From: Pseudomonadota bacterium
GTDB lineage: Bacteria; Pseudomonadota; Gammaproteobacteria; Burkholderiales; Burkholderiaceae_F
Assembly: GCA_021838715.1 (NCBI GenBank)
Contig: JAKCCX010000007.1
Span: forward strand, 1 to 64,000
Reading direction: 5' to 3'
Length of the DNA stretch: 64,000 nucleotides
Under the pieces are notes generated by a model. That model saw only the letters and a program-made list of their open reading frames with translations. It was not told the origin of the DNA and did no database searches. Of this stretch, positions 7,652 through 17,631 are shown piece after piece. How positions within the stretch are numbered: the stretch's first letter is position 1; every line of letters starts with the position of its first letter. The position numbers and the translations under genes are program-made.

Positions 7652-10027
7652 ATGCGCCAGGGAAATCGAGATCCCGGACATCGCGTTGCCGCTGCACTGG
7701 TCGTCGCCGGACTCCTGCTGACCGTCGCATCGGGGTGGGCGGATCCGGGGCCTGCCGTGGCGTTGCGGCTCGAGCGGACCCTGGGCGCGGGGCGCGGGGC
7801 GGTCGTGGTCGGGCAGGCGCCGCCGATCTATGCCCGCGCCGACCATGTCGTGGGCGCGGTCGACGAAACGACCACGCTCACCGGTTCCGTCGAGTTGCGG
7901 CGTGCGGGGATGGTGCTGTTCGGCGACCGCGTCGTGTACGACATCGCCACCGACGAGGTCGACGCGCAGGGCCATGTCCGTCTGGTGGCCAAGAGCGCGG
8001 TCTTCAACGCTCCGAGCCTGAAGTTCCAGGTCGAGGCGCAGACCGGCACGATGCCCGATGCCAGCTACACGTATCCGGCGCGCCACGGCAGCGGCAAGTC
8101 GAACCTGATCGAGTTCCTGGGCGAAGGCAACGAGCGGATGCACGATGCCACGTTCACCACCTGCGATCCCGACAATCCGTCCTGGTGGGTGAAGGCCGAC
8201 ACCCTGGACATCAATCAAGGCGATCAGGAGGCGACGGCCTATGCGGCGACCCTGTATTTCGGCGGCGTTCCGCTGATCGACACGCCCTATTTCGATTTTC
8301 CGATCGGCGACGCCCGGAAGAGCGGCTTCCTGACCCCGGGGTACATGCAGAACAGCCTGCTCGGGTCGGAATTCGTCATTCCCTACTACTGGAACATCGC
8401 GCCCAATTACGACTACACGTTCACGCCCTACATCCTCCCGAGCCGGGGAACGCTGCTGGGCAACGAATTCCGCTTCCTGACGCCGGAAACCCAGGGGACC
8501 GTCAACTACGACGTGATGCCGCACGACCGCGGAACCGGCACGATGCGCGACCACATGGTGCTGTCGACGCAGTATGTCGGTCCGACGGGACTCTCCGCCG
8601 GGATCAACTACAACCGTGTTTCGGATCCCAACTTCCTGATCGATTTTTCGCAGAACATCCTCGCATCGTCGCCGCAGGAACTGCCGCAGGAGGCCTACCT
8701 CAACTACGCGAAGACGTATTGGACGACGACGCTGCGGGTGCAGGAAAGCCAGACGCTCGTGCCGCTGCTGCTGCCCTATGACCCCGGACCGTACCAGCGC
8801 GTGCCCGACCTGACCGTCCAGGGACAGCATCTCGACTGGAACGGGTTCGACGTGACCGGATTCTTCGATGCGACGCACTTCACGCATCCGGCGATCAATC
8901 CGTATTTCGTCGTGCCGGCGACGAATCCGAAATACGATGCCCCCGAGACCTTCAATCCCGGGTTCTATACGCAAAGCGGATCGCGGTTCATCTTCAATCC
9001 GGAGGTGAGCTACCCGATCCTCTCGCCGGGATGGTTCATCATTCCGAAGGTGCAGTGGAACGCCACGTACTATCAGCTCGATCCGATGTACAACTACGGC
9101 AACACGTCGACCACCCGCACGGTGCCGACCGCGTCGTTCGACACCGGGCTGATCTTCGATCGGCCGATTCGCTGGCTTGGTGCGGACGCGCGGCAGACCC
9201 TGGAGCCGCGCATGTACTACGCGTTCGTTCCCTACCGCAATCAGTCGCTGCTGCCGAATTTCGACAGTACGGTGTCGGACCTCACGTTCGCGCAGTTGTT
9301 CGCGCCGAACATCTTCACCGGCTATGACCGGATCGCGCAGGCCAACGAACTGACCACCGCCCTGACGAGCCGCGTGATCGACAGCGCCAGCGGCGCGGAG
9401 CGGCTGCGCGTCGGGATCGGGCAGCGCTTCTATTTCTCGCCGCAGATGGTGACCCTGCCCGGCGTGCCCCCGACCACGAGCGCGACGTCCGATACGCTGT
9501 TTCTCGCCGATGCGTCGATGGGCCGCAAATGGAGCGTCGACATGAGCGTTGATTACTCCACGGTGACCAGCCAGACGGCGCTGGCTTCCTTCGGCCTGCA
9601 TTGGCAGCCGCGGGAAAGCTCGGTGGTGAACTTCACCTATCAGTACGAGACGCCGTACTACACCGGCTATCCGATCAACAACTACGGGTTTTCCACGCAG
9701 TGGCCGCTGTCGAAGAACTGGTACGGCGTCGGGGCGTTGAACTACTCGGTCGCCAACCGCAGCTGGGTGGAATCCCTGGCCGGGCTCGAGTACCGGGCCG
9801 ATTGCTGGGTGGGGCGGATGATATTCTCGCGCTACGCGATTCCCTACCCGGTCGCGATGGGGCAGTTCAACAATTTCTACACGACGACGTATTTCTTCCA
9901 GATCCAGCTGAACGGACTGGCCAGCGTCGGCACCAATCCCATGGGCCTCCTGCAGAGTAACATTCTGGGCTATCAATCGATCAGCCCGCCGCGGCCTCCG
10001 CCGGGTCCGTTCGATTTCTACCAGTGA
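7652..10027 (+). CDS. lptD: LPS-assembly outer-membrane protein LptD
   Basis: LptD is the outer-membrane beta-barrel that, with LptE, inserts LPS into the outer leaflet. The 791-residue precursor has a signal peptide (AAALVVAGLLLTVASGWA), an N-terminal LptA-like jellyroll (about residues 50-200, YARADHVVGAVDETTTLTGSVELRR) and a long C-terminal barrel. Only two cysteines are present, C171 and C718, whereas E. coli LptD has four arranged as two interdomain disulfides; this protein would form one. A Pro-rich tail ends in FDFYQ. It is followed 7 bp later by surA, whose product helps fold LptD. Confidence 0.96.
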   Translation: MRQGNRDPGHRVAAALVVAGLLLTVASGWADPGPAVALRLERTLGAGRGAVVVGQAPPIYARADHVVGAVDETTTLTGSVELRRAGMVLFGDRVVYDIATDEVDAQGHVRLVAKSAVFNAPSLKFQVEAQTGTMPDASYTYPARHGSGKSNLIEFLGEGNERMHDATFTTCDPDNPSWWVKADTLDINQGDQEATAYAATLYFGGVPLIDTPYFDFPIGDARKSGFLTPGYMQNSLLGSEFVIPYYWNIAPNYDYTFTPYILPSRGTLLGNEFRFLTPETQGTVNYDVMPHDRGTGTMRDHMVLSTQYVGPTGLSAGINYNRVSDPNFLIDFSQNILASSPQELPQEAYLNYAKTYWTTTLRVQESQTLVPLLLPYDPGPYQRVPDLTVQGQHLDWNGFDVTGFFDATHFTHPAINPYFVVPATNPKYDAPETFNPGFYTQSGSRFIFNPEVSYPILSPGWFIIPKVQWNATYYQLDPMYNYGNTSTTRTVPTASFDTGLIFDRPIRWLGADARQTLEPRMYYAFVPYRNQSLLPNFDSTVSDLTFAQLFAPNIFTGYDRIAQANELTTALTSRVIDSASGAERLRVGIGQRFYFSPQMVTLPGVPPTTSATSDTLFLADASMGRKWSVDMSVDYSTVTSQTALASFGLHWQPRESSVVNFTYQYETPYYTGYPINNYGFSTQWPLSKNWYGVGALNYSVANRSWVESLAGLEYRADCWVGRMIFSRYAIPYPVAMGQFNNFYTTTYFFQIQLNGLASVGTNPMGLLQSNILGYQSISPPRPPPGPFDFYQ

Positions 10028-10034
10028 GTTCCGG

Positions 10035-11393
10035 ATGATGAATTGCGAGCAAAAAGCGGCGCGGTGGATGTTGCGGGCGGTGCGCCGGATGGCACTGTCG
10101 GCGGCCGTCGCAGTGGCGGGTGTCCTGGCGGTGGTTCCGGCGCAGGGCGCCGCGCCGCGCCTGCTCGACCGGGTCGTCGCGGTGGTCAACGACGACGTGA
10201 TCACCCAGGGGGAACTGGACTACCGGATGCACCTTGCCGAAGCCCAGCTCGCGCGCCAGCACATTCCCATGCCGCCGGAGGACGTGCTGCGCAAGCAGGT
10301 GCTCGAACGGATGATCCTCGACCGGGCCCAGCTGCAGCTCGCGCAGGAGACCGGCCTGCGGGTGGACGACGCGACCGTCAACGCCGCCATCGCCCGCATG
10401 GCGCAGCAGAACGGCATGACCTTGGCGCAGATGCGTACCAAGGTCGAGGCCGACGGCGTGCCGTTCGACCGGTTTCGCGAGGACATGCGCAATGAAATCA
10501 CGATCATGCGGCTGCGCGATCGCGAGGTCGACGCCCACATCCAGGTCACGGAGGGCGAGATCGACGACTATCTCGCCACCCAGGCGAAGGCAGCCCATCG
10601 GGGCGAGGAATACGATGTCGCCCAGATCCTGATCGGCGTGCCCGAGGTGGCCAGCCCGGCGTACGTCGAGCGTGCCCGGGCCCGGGCCGAAGACCTGATT
10701 ACCCAGATCCGGGGTGGCGCCGACTTCGGCCGCCTGGCGGCCGGCTATTCGTCCGCGCCCGAGGCGTTGCAGGGCGGCGACCTGGGATGGCGCACCCTGG
10801 ATCGCCTGCCCAGCCTGTTTGCCAACTCGGTACGCGATCTCGCCCCCGGCGGGATCACCCTGGTGCGCAGCCCCGTGGGCTTCCACATCCTGAAGCTCGT
10901 CGGCAAGCGCGGTGCGGCCGACGGACAGTTCTCCGACAAGCCGGTGATGCAGATCCACGCCCGGCACATCCTGCTGCGGGTGACCGATGCCATGCCCGAG
11001 GAGGAGGTCGTGCGCCGCTTGCAGGACCTGCGCAAGCGGATCGTGCAGGGGCATGAGAGTTTCGGCGAGCTGGCGCGCCTGTATTCCGCCGATCCGAGCG
11101 CGACCCGGGGCGGCGATCTGGGTTGGCTCTACCCGGGGGATACCGTTCCGGCGTTCGAACACGCGATGGACGCGCTGAAGGTGGGCGAAGTGAGCCAACC
11201 GGTGAAGAGTCCGTTCGGCTGGCACCTCATCCAGGTACTGGCCAAGCGCGTCGAACAGCCGTCGATCGAACGCAAGCGGATGGAGGCGCGGCAGGTGCTG
11301 CGCTCGCGCAAGTCCGAGGAGGCGACGCAGGAGTGGCTGCGGCAGTTGCGGGATCGCTCGTACGTCGAATACCGCCTCGGCAACAATCCGTGA
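10035..11393 (+). CDS. surA: Periplasmic chaperone/peptidyl-prolyl isomerase SurA
   Basis: SurA escorts unfolded outer-membrane proteins such as LptD to the Bam complex. The 452-residue precursor has a signal peptide ending near PAQGA, the SurA N-terminal domain ([20 protein letters not shown]), and two parvulin domains (about residues 190-290 with [13 protein letters not shown], and 300-405 with [20 protein letters not shown]), followed by a C-terminal helix. The gene's stop overlaps the GTG start of pdxA. The lptD-surA-pdxA-rsmA order is the conserved proteobacterial cluster. Confidence 0.96.
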   Translation: MMNCEQKAARWMLRAVRRMALSAAVAVAGVLAVVPAQGAAPRLLDRVVAVVNDDVITQGELDYRMHLAEAQLARQHIPMPPEDVLRKQVLERMILDRAQLQLAQETGLRVDDATVNAAIARMAQQNGMTLAQMRTKVEADGVPFDRFREDMRNEITIMRLRDREVDAHIQVTEGEIDDYLATQAKAAHRGEEYDVAQILIGVPEVASPAYVERARARAEDLITQIRGGADFGRLAAGYSSAPEALQGGDLGWRTLDRLPSLFANSVRDLAPGGITLVRSPVGFHILKLVGKRGAADGQFSDKPVMQIHARHILLRVTDAMPEEEVVRRLQDLRKRIVQGHESFGELARLYSADPSATRGGDLGWLYPGDTVPAFEHAMDALKVGEVSQPVKSPFGWHLIQVLAKRVEQPSIERKRMEARQVLRSRKSEEATQEWLRQLRDRSYVEYRLGNNP

Positions 11394-12352
11394 GCCCGCC
11401 GCGGATCGCGGTCACGACCGGTGAACCGGCGGGGGTCGGTCCGGAAGTGGCGCTGCGCGCCGCGGTCGAATGCGGCGCGCCCTGCGATTTGTTCGGCGAT
11501 GCGGCGCTTCTCGAATCGGTAGCCGGCGCGCTGGGCCTCCCCTGGCCGCCGGCCGCCCCCGTCCGCGTCGTGTCGGAACCGCTGGCGGCGCCGGTGCGCC
11601 CGGGCGTGCCGGATCCGCGCAACGCCCCCTACGTGCTGCGGCTGCTCGATCGGGCGCTGGCGTCCTGGCGTGCCGGAGAGATCGCCGCGATCGCGACGGC
11701 GCCGGTGCACAAGGCGGTGATCAACGATGCCGGGATCGCATTTTCCGGACATACCGAATACCTCGCCGCGGCGACGGGCACGCCGGAAGTCGTGATGATG
11801 CTGGTGGGCGGGGGGCTGCGCGTGGCCCTGGCGACCACCCATCTTGCCCTCGCGGCCGTGCCGGCGGCGATCACCCGGGCACGGCTGGACGCGGCGCTGG
11901 ACATCCTCCATCACGACCTGCGTGACCGCTTCGGCATCGCGCGGCCGCGCATCGCGGTGACGGGCTTGAATCCCCATGCCGGCGAGGGCGGGCATATGGG
12001 ACGGGAGGAAATCGACGTCATCGCTCCGGCGCTGGAGGCCGCGCGCGCCCGCGGCATCGACGCCAGCGGCCCGTGGCCGGCCGACACCGTGTTCGCCGCG
12101 CAGAAGCGCGAGAGCACCCGCGCCGACGCGATCCTTGCGATGTACCACGACCAGGGGCTGGCGACGCTCAAGTACGCGAGCTTCGGCGGCGGCGTGAACG
12201 TCACCCTGGGACTTCCCCTGCCCCGCACCTCGGCCGATCACGGCACGGCGCTCGACATCGCCGGCAAGGGGGTCGCGGACGCCGGGAGCATGCAGGAAGC
12301 GGTGCGCCTGGCGGTCGAACTGGCGGAACGGGAGGCGAGGGGGCATGGATGA
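11390..12352 (+). CDS. pdxA: 4-hydroxythreonine-4-phosphate dehydrogenase PdxA
   Basis: PdxA oxidises 4-phosphohydroxy-L-threonine in the DXP-dependent route to pyridoxal phosphate. The 320-residue protein begins [22 protein letters not shown]. It keeps the family signatures [13 protein letters not shown] and [13 protein letters not shown] (metal-binding His) and [16 protein letters not shown], with [13 protein letters not shown] near the C-terminus. I chose the GTG at 11390, which overlaps the surA stop (GTGA), because it puts the conserved VTTGEPAG motif at the extreme N-terminus. The 3' end overlaps rsmA by 8 bp. Confidence 0.94.
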   Translation: MSPPRIAVTTGEPAGVGPEVALRAAVECGAPCDLFGDAALLESVAGALGLPWPPAAPVRVVSEPLAAPVRPGVPDPRNAPYVLRLLDRALASWRAGEIAAIATAPVHKAVINDAGIAFSGHTEYLAAATGTPEVVMMLVGGGLRVALATTHLALAAVPAAITRARLDAALDILHHDLRDRFGIARPRIAVTGLNPHAGEGGHMGREEIDVIAPALEAARARGIDASGPWPADTVFAAQKRESTRADAILAMYHDQGLATLKYASFGGGVNVTLGLPLPRTSADHGTALDIAGKGVADAGSMQEAVRLAVELAEREARGHG

Positions 12353-13127
12353 GCACCGCGCGCGGCGCCGTTTCAGCCAGAACTTCCTTCATGACCCCGG
12401 CATCATCGCCCGCATCGTCGCGGCGATCGATCCGCAACCCGGGCAGCACATCGTCGAAATCGGGCCCGGGCTCGGGGCGATCACCGAACACCTGATCGCG
12501 CGGGCGGGACGCATCACGGCGGTCGAGATCGACCGCGACCTCGCGGCGCGCCTGCGGGAACGCTTTGAGCCCGCGCAACTCGAACTGATCGAGGCCGACG
12601 CGCTGACGGTGGATTGGCAAGACCTCGCGCGCGCCGGCGAAGGCGCGCTGCGCATCGCCGGGAATCTGCCGTACCACATCTCGACGCCGTTGCTGTTCGC
12701 GCTGCTGCCGATTGCCGATCGGGTGCGCGACCAGCATTTCATGCTGCAGAAGGAGGTGGTCGATCGCATGGCCGCGCCGCCGGGCGGCAAGGATTACGGG
12801 CGGCTTTCCGTGATGTTGCAATTCCGCTATCGTATCCAGCGTCTTTTCCTGGTGCCGCCCGGCGCCTTCCGGCCCGCCCCCGCGGTGCAATCGGCGATCG
12901 TGCGCATGCGGCCGGTCGCGACGGCGGATCTTCCGGATGTCGACGCGGAAACCTTCGCCAAGGTCGTCACCGCCGGATTCACGCAGCGGCGCAAGACGCT
13001 GCGCAACGCGCTCTCGCAGGTCCTGCCCGAAGCGGCGATCGAAGCCGCGCAGGTCGATCCCGGCGCGCGCGCGGAAACGCTGGACGTCGCCGCGTTCGTA
13101 CGCCTCGCCCGCGCGGCGCAGGGGTGA
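12345..13127 (+). CDS. rsmA: 16S rRNA (adenine1518/1519-N6) dimethyltransferase RsmA
   Basis: RsmA (KsgA) dimethylates two adenosines near the 3' end of 16S rRNA during small-subunit assembly. The 260-residue protein begins [20 protein letters not shown], includes the SAM-binding [15 protein letters not shown] and the catalytic [15 protein letters not shown], and ends with the C-terminal domain carrying [12 protein letters not shown]. It overlaps the pdxA stop by 8 bp, indicating translational coupling in the lptD-surA-pdxA-rsmA unit. Confidence 0.96.
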   Translation: MDEHRARRRFSQNFLHDPGIIARIVAAIDPQPGQHIVEIGPGLGAITEHLIARAGRITAVEIDRDLAARLRERFEPAQLELIEADALTVDWQDLARAGEGALRIAGNLPYHISTPLLFALLPIADRVRDQHFMLQKEVVDRMAAPPGGKDYGRLSVMLQFRYRIQRLFLVPPGAFRPAPAVQSAIVRMRPVATADLPDVDAETFAKVVTAGFTQRRKTLRNALSQVLPEAAIEAAQVDPGARAETLDVAAFVRLARAAQG

Positions 13128-13134
13128 ACCTGCG

Positions 13135-13368
13135 ATGACGCTTCCCATGGCGCTTCCGAGCCCCGCCTACCTCGCCGGAATGCTGTTGTTCGGGTTGATC
13201 GGACTTGCCGCCTTCCGCTACGGCGGCAAGTCCGGCATGCCGGCGGTCAAGTGGATCGGGGCCGCGCTGATGGTCTACCCCTATGCGGTCTCCAGCACAT
13301 GGTTGATCTACGCCGTCGGCGTGGCGCTCTGCGCCATGATGTACTGGCTGCGCGACTGGGGTGCCTGA
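13135..13368 (+). CDS. Small two- to three-helix inner-membrane protein
   Basis: The 77-residue product is mostly hydrophobic, with membrane segments at about residues 8-25 (YLAGMLLFGLIGLAAFRY), 35-52 (WIGAALMVYPYAVSST) and 53-70. It starts 7 bp after the rsmA stop, suggesting it ends the lptD-surA-pdxA-rsmA operon. It resembles small conserved membrane proteins of unknown function in betaproteobacteria. No catalytic motif is visible. The downstream 60 bp (13369-13429) separate it from the convergent TraG-like gene and contain short direct repeats. Confidence 0.7.
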   Translation: MTLPMALPSPAYLAGMLLFGLIGLAAFRYGGKSGMPAVKWIGAALMVYPYAVSSTWLIYAVGVALCAMMYWLRDWGA

Positions 13369-13429
13369 GGCGCAATCCGGCGCAATCGGGCGAATGGGGG
13401 CGACCGGCCCGCACGCCGCGCACGCCGCG

Positions 13430-15256
13430 TCAGGAAGGATCCGGGCTCTTGCGGGGGCGTGGTGTCCTGGCGGCGCCTGTGGTCTTGCTTCCCGGCTTGC
13501 GGGCCGTCGTCTTCGGTGGTGATGCCTTCGGCGAGGTTCGGGCGCCGCCGCGCGATGCGGCAAGCGGGCCCAGCCCGACCGCACGGTAGACGCGCTGGTT
13601 CCAGCGCCGTCCCAGGGGCGAGTTGACGATCCAGTGCCGGGAGAACGAAATGATCGAGGCGCGCGCGTGCCAGGCGGTCATCAGTGCGGTCTCCATCCGC
13701 GCGCTGGCGTGATAGAGCGCGCGACCTTCTCCGTAGACGATGCCCAGGGCGAGGGTGGGCAAGCCCATGTAGCCGAGGGAGATCGCGATCGACATCGCAC
13801 GGCCGGCGGACCAGGAGCCGTGCGGCGCTCCGCCGACCAGGGAGCCGATCTGCGACAGCGCCGGTTCGATGTCCGCCCACAGATCGAACAGCACGCTCCA
13901 GAGGCTGACGAACGAGATCGGTCCGACCATCCAGGCGACGGCGACGCGCGCGCGCCCGGGCCAGAGCAGCATCCAGCACCCGATGGTGGAGACGAGGATG
14001 GCGATGGTCTTGGCCACGCCCAGGGTGAACGGCAGCACCGCCACCACGAGCGTTGCGAGCGTGCCCAGCATCACCGAGGCGATCGTGAGCAGGACGGTGG
14101 TGATCGGCTGCTCGAGCCAGGTCGTGCGGCTGCTGGTGGTATAGCGATCGCCGGCGGGCATGCGCAGCCGTGCCGCGGTTTCGAGAAGCGGCGCCATGGC
14201 GAGGGCGCAATTGGCATCGCTGGTTCGCTGGCACAGGCTGCCGATCGCGGCCTTCGCCCGGCCGTCGGCGGCGATTCCGGCGGCGGCATCGTAGAACACC
14301 GATCGGCCGATCCGGTCGTACAGGTCTTCGATGCGCGAAACCGGTGCCGCGGAATCGGCCTGCGGGAGCTGGGCGCGCAGCGTCGCCGCGAGCGCATCGG
14401 CATGGCGGATCGCATCGTCGTACGCCGGGGCGTTGTCGAGGCGCCAGGGCAGTCCGGGAATGGCGCCGGCACTGCGCAGGCTGAATGCGATCTGCGCCGG
14501 ATTGCCGGGGGCAGCGGGGATGGTCCACGCCTGCGCGCCGGCATCGCCGGTGATCTGGTTGATCAGCGGCGCCTGCGCGCGCAGCAGGGTGCCCAGGTCG
14601 ATGCCGGCCGCGGCGAGCGCGGCCTGTACGGCCTGTGCCTGGGCGGCGGCGTGCGCACCGATCAACTGCGGGGCGTCGGGCGCCGGCGCGAGCAGGGCGG
14701 GGAGCAGGCCGCTGGCGGCGATCCGCTGCGCCAGCGCGGGATCGTCGTGCAGGATCTGCGGCACGATGTCCTGCCGCCAGATGATCTCGTTGGCCTTGAG
14801 TTGCGGCTCATCGATCAGGGCGGCTTCGTGCGTGATCGCATCCACCTGCGCGGCGACGCCGGGAACCACGAACGCCGGCCCCTGGTGGGTGAGCGCGCGC
14901 AGACTCACCGCCGCGTTCGCCCCCAGGCGTTCGATCCAGTAGGTCAGGTGGGGCGCGGCGCCGGTGCGGGTGCCGAAGAGCCGTTCCACCTCCCCCGGCG
15001 CACCGTAATCGAGCGCGGTGAGGTCGACGCGCTGCGGCACCAGCGTGAGCACGCTCGCCAGCGCAAGGCAGGCAAGATGGCGCAGCCAGATGATCGGTTG
15101 GCCGGCGATCGCACTCTGCAGCATCGCGGCGATCAGTCCGGCCGCGGCCAGCAGATAGAACAGCCAGGCAAGCGATGGACTTGCGAGCGCGGCATCGATG
15201 CGGCCGACCAGGGCGTAGGCCCCCGCGGTGAACAGATCGACGAATTGTTCGCCCAT
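13430..15256 (-). CDS. TraG-like mating-pair/T4SS inner-membrane protein
   Basis: This looks like the TraG N-terminal-domain protein that ends conjugative T4SS operons. The 608-residue product has an N-terminal membrane pair (LAWLFYLLAAAGLIAAML, LACLALASVLTLV), a ~270-residue periplasmic region, then about four membrane segments between residues 370 and 520 (TTVLLTIASVMLGTLATLVV, TIAILVSTIGCWMLLW). A Lys/Pro/Thr/Ser-rich tail follows (about residues 560-608). It lacks the long C-terminal periplasmic domain used by F TraG for stabilisation and entry exclusion, as in ICE-type versions. It is the last gene of the tra-like operon, 10 bp after the TraH-like gene. Confidence 0.75.
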   Translation of the reverse strand: MGEQFVDLFTAGAYALVGRIDAALASPSLAWLFYLLAAAGLIAAMLQSAIAGQPIIWLRHLACLALASVLTLVPQRVDLTALDYGAPGEVERLFGTRTGAAPHLTYWIERLGANAAVSLRALTHQGPAFVVPGVAAQVDAITHEAALIDEPQLKANEIIWRQDIVPQILHDDPALAQRIAASGLLPALLAPAPDAPQLIGAHAAAQAQAVQAALAAAGIDLGTLLRAQAPLINQITGDAGAQAWTIPAAPGNPAQIAFSLRSAGAIPGLPWRLDNAPAYDDAIRHADALAATLRAQLPQADSAAPVSRIEDLYDRIGRSVFYDAAAGIAADGRAKAAIGSLCQRTSDANCALAMAPLLETAARLRMPAGDRYTTSSRTTWLEQPITTVLLTIASVMLGTLATLVVAVLPFTLGVAKTIAILVSTIGCWMLLWPGRARVAVAWMVGPISFVSLWSVLFDLWADIEPALSQIGSLVGGAPHGSWSAGRAMSIAISLGYMGLPTLALGIVYGEGRALYHASARMETALMTAWHARASIISFSRHWIVNSPLGRRWNQRVYRAVGLGPLAASRGGARTSPKASPPKTTARKPGSKTTGAARTPRPRKSPDPS

Positions 15257-15266
15257 GACGCCGCGC

Positions 15267-16610
15267 TCAGTAGTTGGCGAACAGCGGCATCAGGTCGCGC
15301 ATGCCGAATTGCGGTTCCGACCGAACATTCCCCAGGGCATCGGCGCGCGCGGCCGTCTGGGCCCGCACCGCGTCCAATGCGCCGATCTGGGCGCGCGCCA
15401 GACCGGCGCGCGCCTCCTGGGCCTTGGTGAGCACGTTCGCCTCGTCGATCAGATTGCCGATCGCCGCATGCAGTCGTGTCTGCCGTGCGCGGATCTCGGA
15501 TGCATCGGCGGCGATGCCCGGCTTGGCGTCGATGCGGTCGGTCTGCTCATACAGGTCGAGCAGGCGCGAGTACATCGCACTGACGGCGATCTGCGATGCG
15601 AGCGCGTCCTTGTAGAGCGCGCGCGCCGCGGGGTCGAGCAGGCGCACGCTCTGGAATGCGCCCGACGAGACGGTCGCGAAGGCGTCGGCGGGCAGGCATC
15701 CCGCGGGATCGGCGGTTGCAGCGAGCAGCGCGCTGCTGTCGCAGGCCGGAATCTGCGACGGACGGGCGCCGGAGTCGATGCGCTCGAGCGCCGCCCGCGA
15801 CAGCGTGCGATAGCGGTTGGCCATCGAGGCGACCGTCAGGCGCGGGGAGCGGATCTGGAAGGCCCCGTTGGCGATGCGTTCGTCGGGAAGCAGCGCGAGC
15901 AGGGCATCCCCGTCCGGCGTCGGGTTCCACGTGGTGTAGCGGCGCAGGAACGCCGCGGTCGATTCGGTGGCCGCCAGATTCAAATTGGCGAAGAGATGCT
16001 GCACCGAGCAGATCCGGTAGGCGACGGTGGGCGAGGCGCCGCCGGCGATCTGCTGCCCATAGCATTCGTTGCCCGCTTCGGCCATCGTCGTTGCGCCGAG
16101 GCTTTCGCCGCGCGCGCGGTCCGCCTGGGCGTTGCATGCCTGGGTGAATGCAAAGAAGCGCGCCGCGTATTTCTTGTCGAGCATGTCGAGCACCGATGCG
16201 ATCGTCGGACTGGCGTAGGAAAGCGTGATGAGATAGTTCGCGGCGGCGGCCTGGGCGCCGGAGAGCAGCATCTGGCGCAGTTCGGTCAGGAGTTCGGTCG
16301 GGGCGAACGTCTGGAGGAAGCCGTTGAAGTCGACCCCGGAGCAGCCCAGTTGCGTCGCGCCGCCGAAGGACACGCCGGCCGAGACCGCCGCCGGGGGCGT
16401 GTAGGCAGGCTCCGCACCGGTGCCGAGGATCGCGCCGAGACGCGAGTCGGACATCGACTCCGAATAGGGCGTGGCGTTGCCCGGCGGAAACTGCTGCGCG
16501 GCGGCCGCCCCCGGCACGACGAGAATCCACGACAGCGCGAGGCGGCGGCTGCACCTCTCCAGGCGTTGGCGGCTCCATTGCTGTCGATGGTGCAATCGTG
16601 ACGGGATCAT
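15267..16610 (-). CDS. TraH-like T4SS protein (PFL_4711/ICE family resemblance)
   Basis: A secreted 447-residue protein: an Arg-rich n-region, hydrophobic LALSWILVVPGAAAA and a likely cleavage site before QQFPPG. It resembles the TraH-like proteins of integrating conjugative elements (PFL_4711 type) in GCSGVDFNGFLQTFAPTELL, LSGAQAAAANYLITLSYASP and ALLPDERIANGAFQIR. TraH-type proteins act in the periplasm/outer membrane in pilus assembly. The C-terminal ~90 residues are predicted helical with Ala/Gln/Glu/Arg. The ATG at 16610 overlaps the upstream stop (ATGA); no strong Shine-Dalgarno precedes it, which fits translational coupling. The family assignment is from memory of motifs. Confidence 0.7.
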   Translation of the reverse strand: MIPSRLHHRQQWSRQRLERCSRRLALSWILVVPGAAAAQQFPPGNATPYSESMSDSRLGAILGTGAEPAYTPPAAVSAGVSFGGATQLGCSGVDFNGFLQTFAPTELLTELRQMLLSGAQAAAANYLITLSYASPTIASVLDMLDKKYAARFFAFTQACNAQADRARGESLGATTMAEAGNECYGQQIAGGASPTVAYRICSVQHLFANLNLAATESTAAFLRRYTTWNPTPDGDALLALLPDERIANGAFQIRSPRLTVASMANRYRTLSRAALERIDSGARPSQIPACDSSALLAATADPAGCLPADAFATVSSGAFQSVRLLDPAARALYKDALASQIAVSAMYSRLLDLYEQTDRIDAKPGIAADASEIRARQTRLHAAIGNLIDEANVLTKAQEARAGLARAQIGALDAVRAQTAARADALGNVRSEPQFGMRDLMPLFANY

Positions 16611-17059
16611 GGGAGGATTCCTGATGGTGGGTCCGGAGGACCGGAAGCCGCACCGCCGGCGGGATGTTCCTGCTGCAGCGCGGTCATGCGCCTGGCGACG
16701 TATGCCGCGACGGCGAGTGTCTTTTGCTGCGTCCGGATCCATGCCCGGATGTTGTCGTCGGTCGGGTCGAGCAGCGCCCGCACGGCTTCCCGCGGGGGCT
16801 TGCCGTAATCGGCGAGGAAGGCGGAAATTTCCGCGTCGATCCGGCGTTTGCGCAAGACGGCCCGGGCCTGTTGTGCGGGCGTCGCGCAGCGCGTCCAGCC
16901 GGGCCGCAGCGCGGAGCGGCAGTCCGCGATGCGGGGCCCCGGATCTCCCGCTGCCGGAGGGTCCCGGTCCGGCCCTGCCGCGGGCAGCGGTTGTGCCGGG
17001 CTTGCGCCGATGGCGAACGCGGCGCAGCAGGAGGCAAGCAGGAGAACGGCTCGGTGCAT
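16607..17059 (-). CDS. Exported protein of unknown function in the tra-like operon
   Basis: The 150-residue product begins MHRAVLLLASCCAAFAIGA, a signal peptide with a possible early lipobox (LASC). The mature part has a Pro-rich segment, two spaced cysteines (ADCRSAL and TRCATP), and a helical block (FLADYGKPPREAVRALLDPT then NIRAWIRTQQKTLAVAAY), ending in another Pro/Gly-rich tail. It is not recognisable as TraW, TrbC or TraU, but it lies where F-type operons carry traW-traU-trbC. Its stop overlaps the TraH-like start by 4 bases, and it starts 14 bp after the preceding gene. Confidence 0.65.
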   Translation of the reverse strand: MHRAVLLLASCCAAFAIGASPAQPLPAAGPDRDPPAAGDPGPRIADCRSALRPGWTRCATPAQQARAVLRKRRIDAEISAFLADYGKPPREAVRALLDPTDDNIRAWIRTQQKTLAVAAYVARRMTALQQEHPAGGAASGPPDPPSGILP

Positions 17060-17073
17060 TGCGGGGTTCTCCC

Positions 17074-17631
17074 TCACCGCCCGGGCGCGCCGAACACCCG
17101 GGCGTCGATCGCGACCTCGGCGAGCGGATCCGGCGTCGATTGGTGACGAATGCGGCCATGCCGGCGATGGCCGTGGTGGTGCTGTCGTGGCGGGATGCGT
17201 GCCCCGATTCGCCGCGCGGTGGCCGATGGCGGCCGGCGCCCCGGACGCGATGCGGGCATCGGGCCTGCGCCATGGCCGGCACCCTCCGGCCTGCTGGCGG
17301 GCGCCGTCTCGGTCCCGCTCGGTGGCCGGGGATCCTGCGTTGCCGGACGGACCGGCGGCGGCGCCGGAAGGGCGGCGGGCCGTGCTGGCGCGGTGACCGC
17401 GCCTTGCGGCGGCGCATGGCCGGTTCCGAGGTCTACCGGCGCGATCGGATCGGCAGCGCGCCGCAACGCGCCGGACGGATGATTCCCCCGATCCGCTGTG
17501 CCGCCGGTGACGCCGAAGAGCCAGGGCGCGATCGCGGCGAGCGCGGCAAGCGCGACGATCGCGCCGGCGGCCCGGATGCGCACGCGGCGCCGCTTCGCCG
17601 CCGGATCGATCGAGAGGTCGGGAAGTTTCAC
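17074..17631 (-). CDS. Bitopic Pro-rich membrane protein in the tra-like operon
   Basis: The GTG start at 17631 overlaps the TraC-like stop (GTGA). The 185-residue product has a basic cytoplasmic start (DPAAKRRRVRIR), one membrane segment (AGAIVALAALAAIAPWLFGV, about residues 23-42) and a long periplasmic part rich in Pro, Ala and Arg, with a His/Arg cluster (PPRQHHHGHRRHGRIRH). The topology and position directly after traC recall TrbI of F-type systems, but no sequence motif supports that identity. The low-complexity composition makes homology hard to judge. Confidence 0.6.
   Translation of the reverse strand: MKLPDLSIDPAAKRRRVRIRAAGAIVALAALAAIAPWLFGVTGGTADRGNHPSGALRRAADPIAPVDLGTGHAPPQGAVTAPARPAALPAPPPVRPATQDPRPPSGTETAPASRPEGAGHGAGPMPASRPGRRPPSATARRIGARIPPRQHHHGHRRHGRIRHQSTPDPLAEVAIDARVFGAPGR

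Noticed and set aside
7037-10204. Very long minus-strand open frame (over 1000 codons) opposite lptD
   Set aside because: It runs antisense to a clear LptD and through amgK in a different frame; the composition (Arg/His/Pro/Gly-rich) is that of GC-rich shadow frames and no motif is present.
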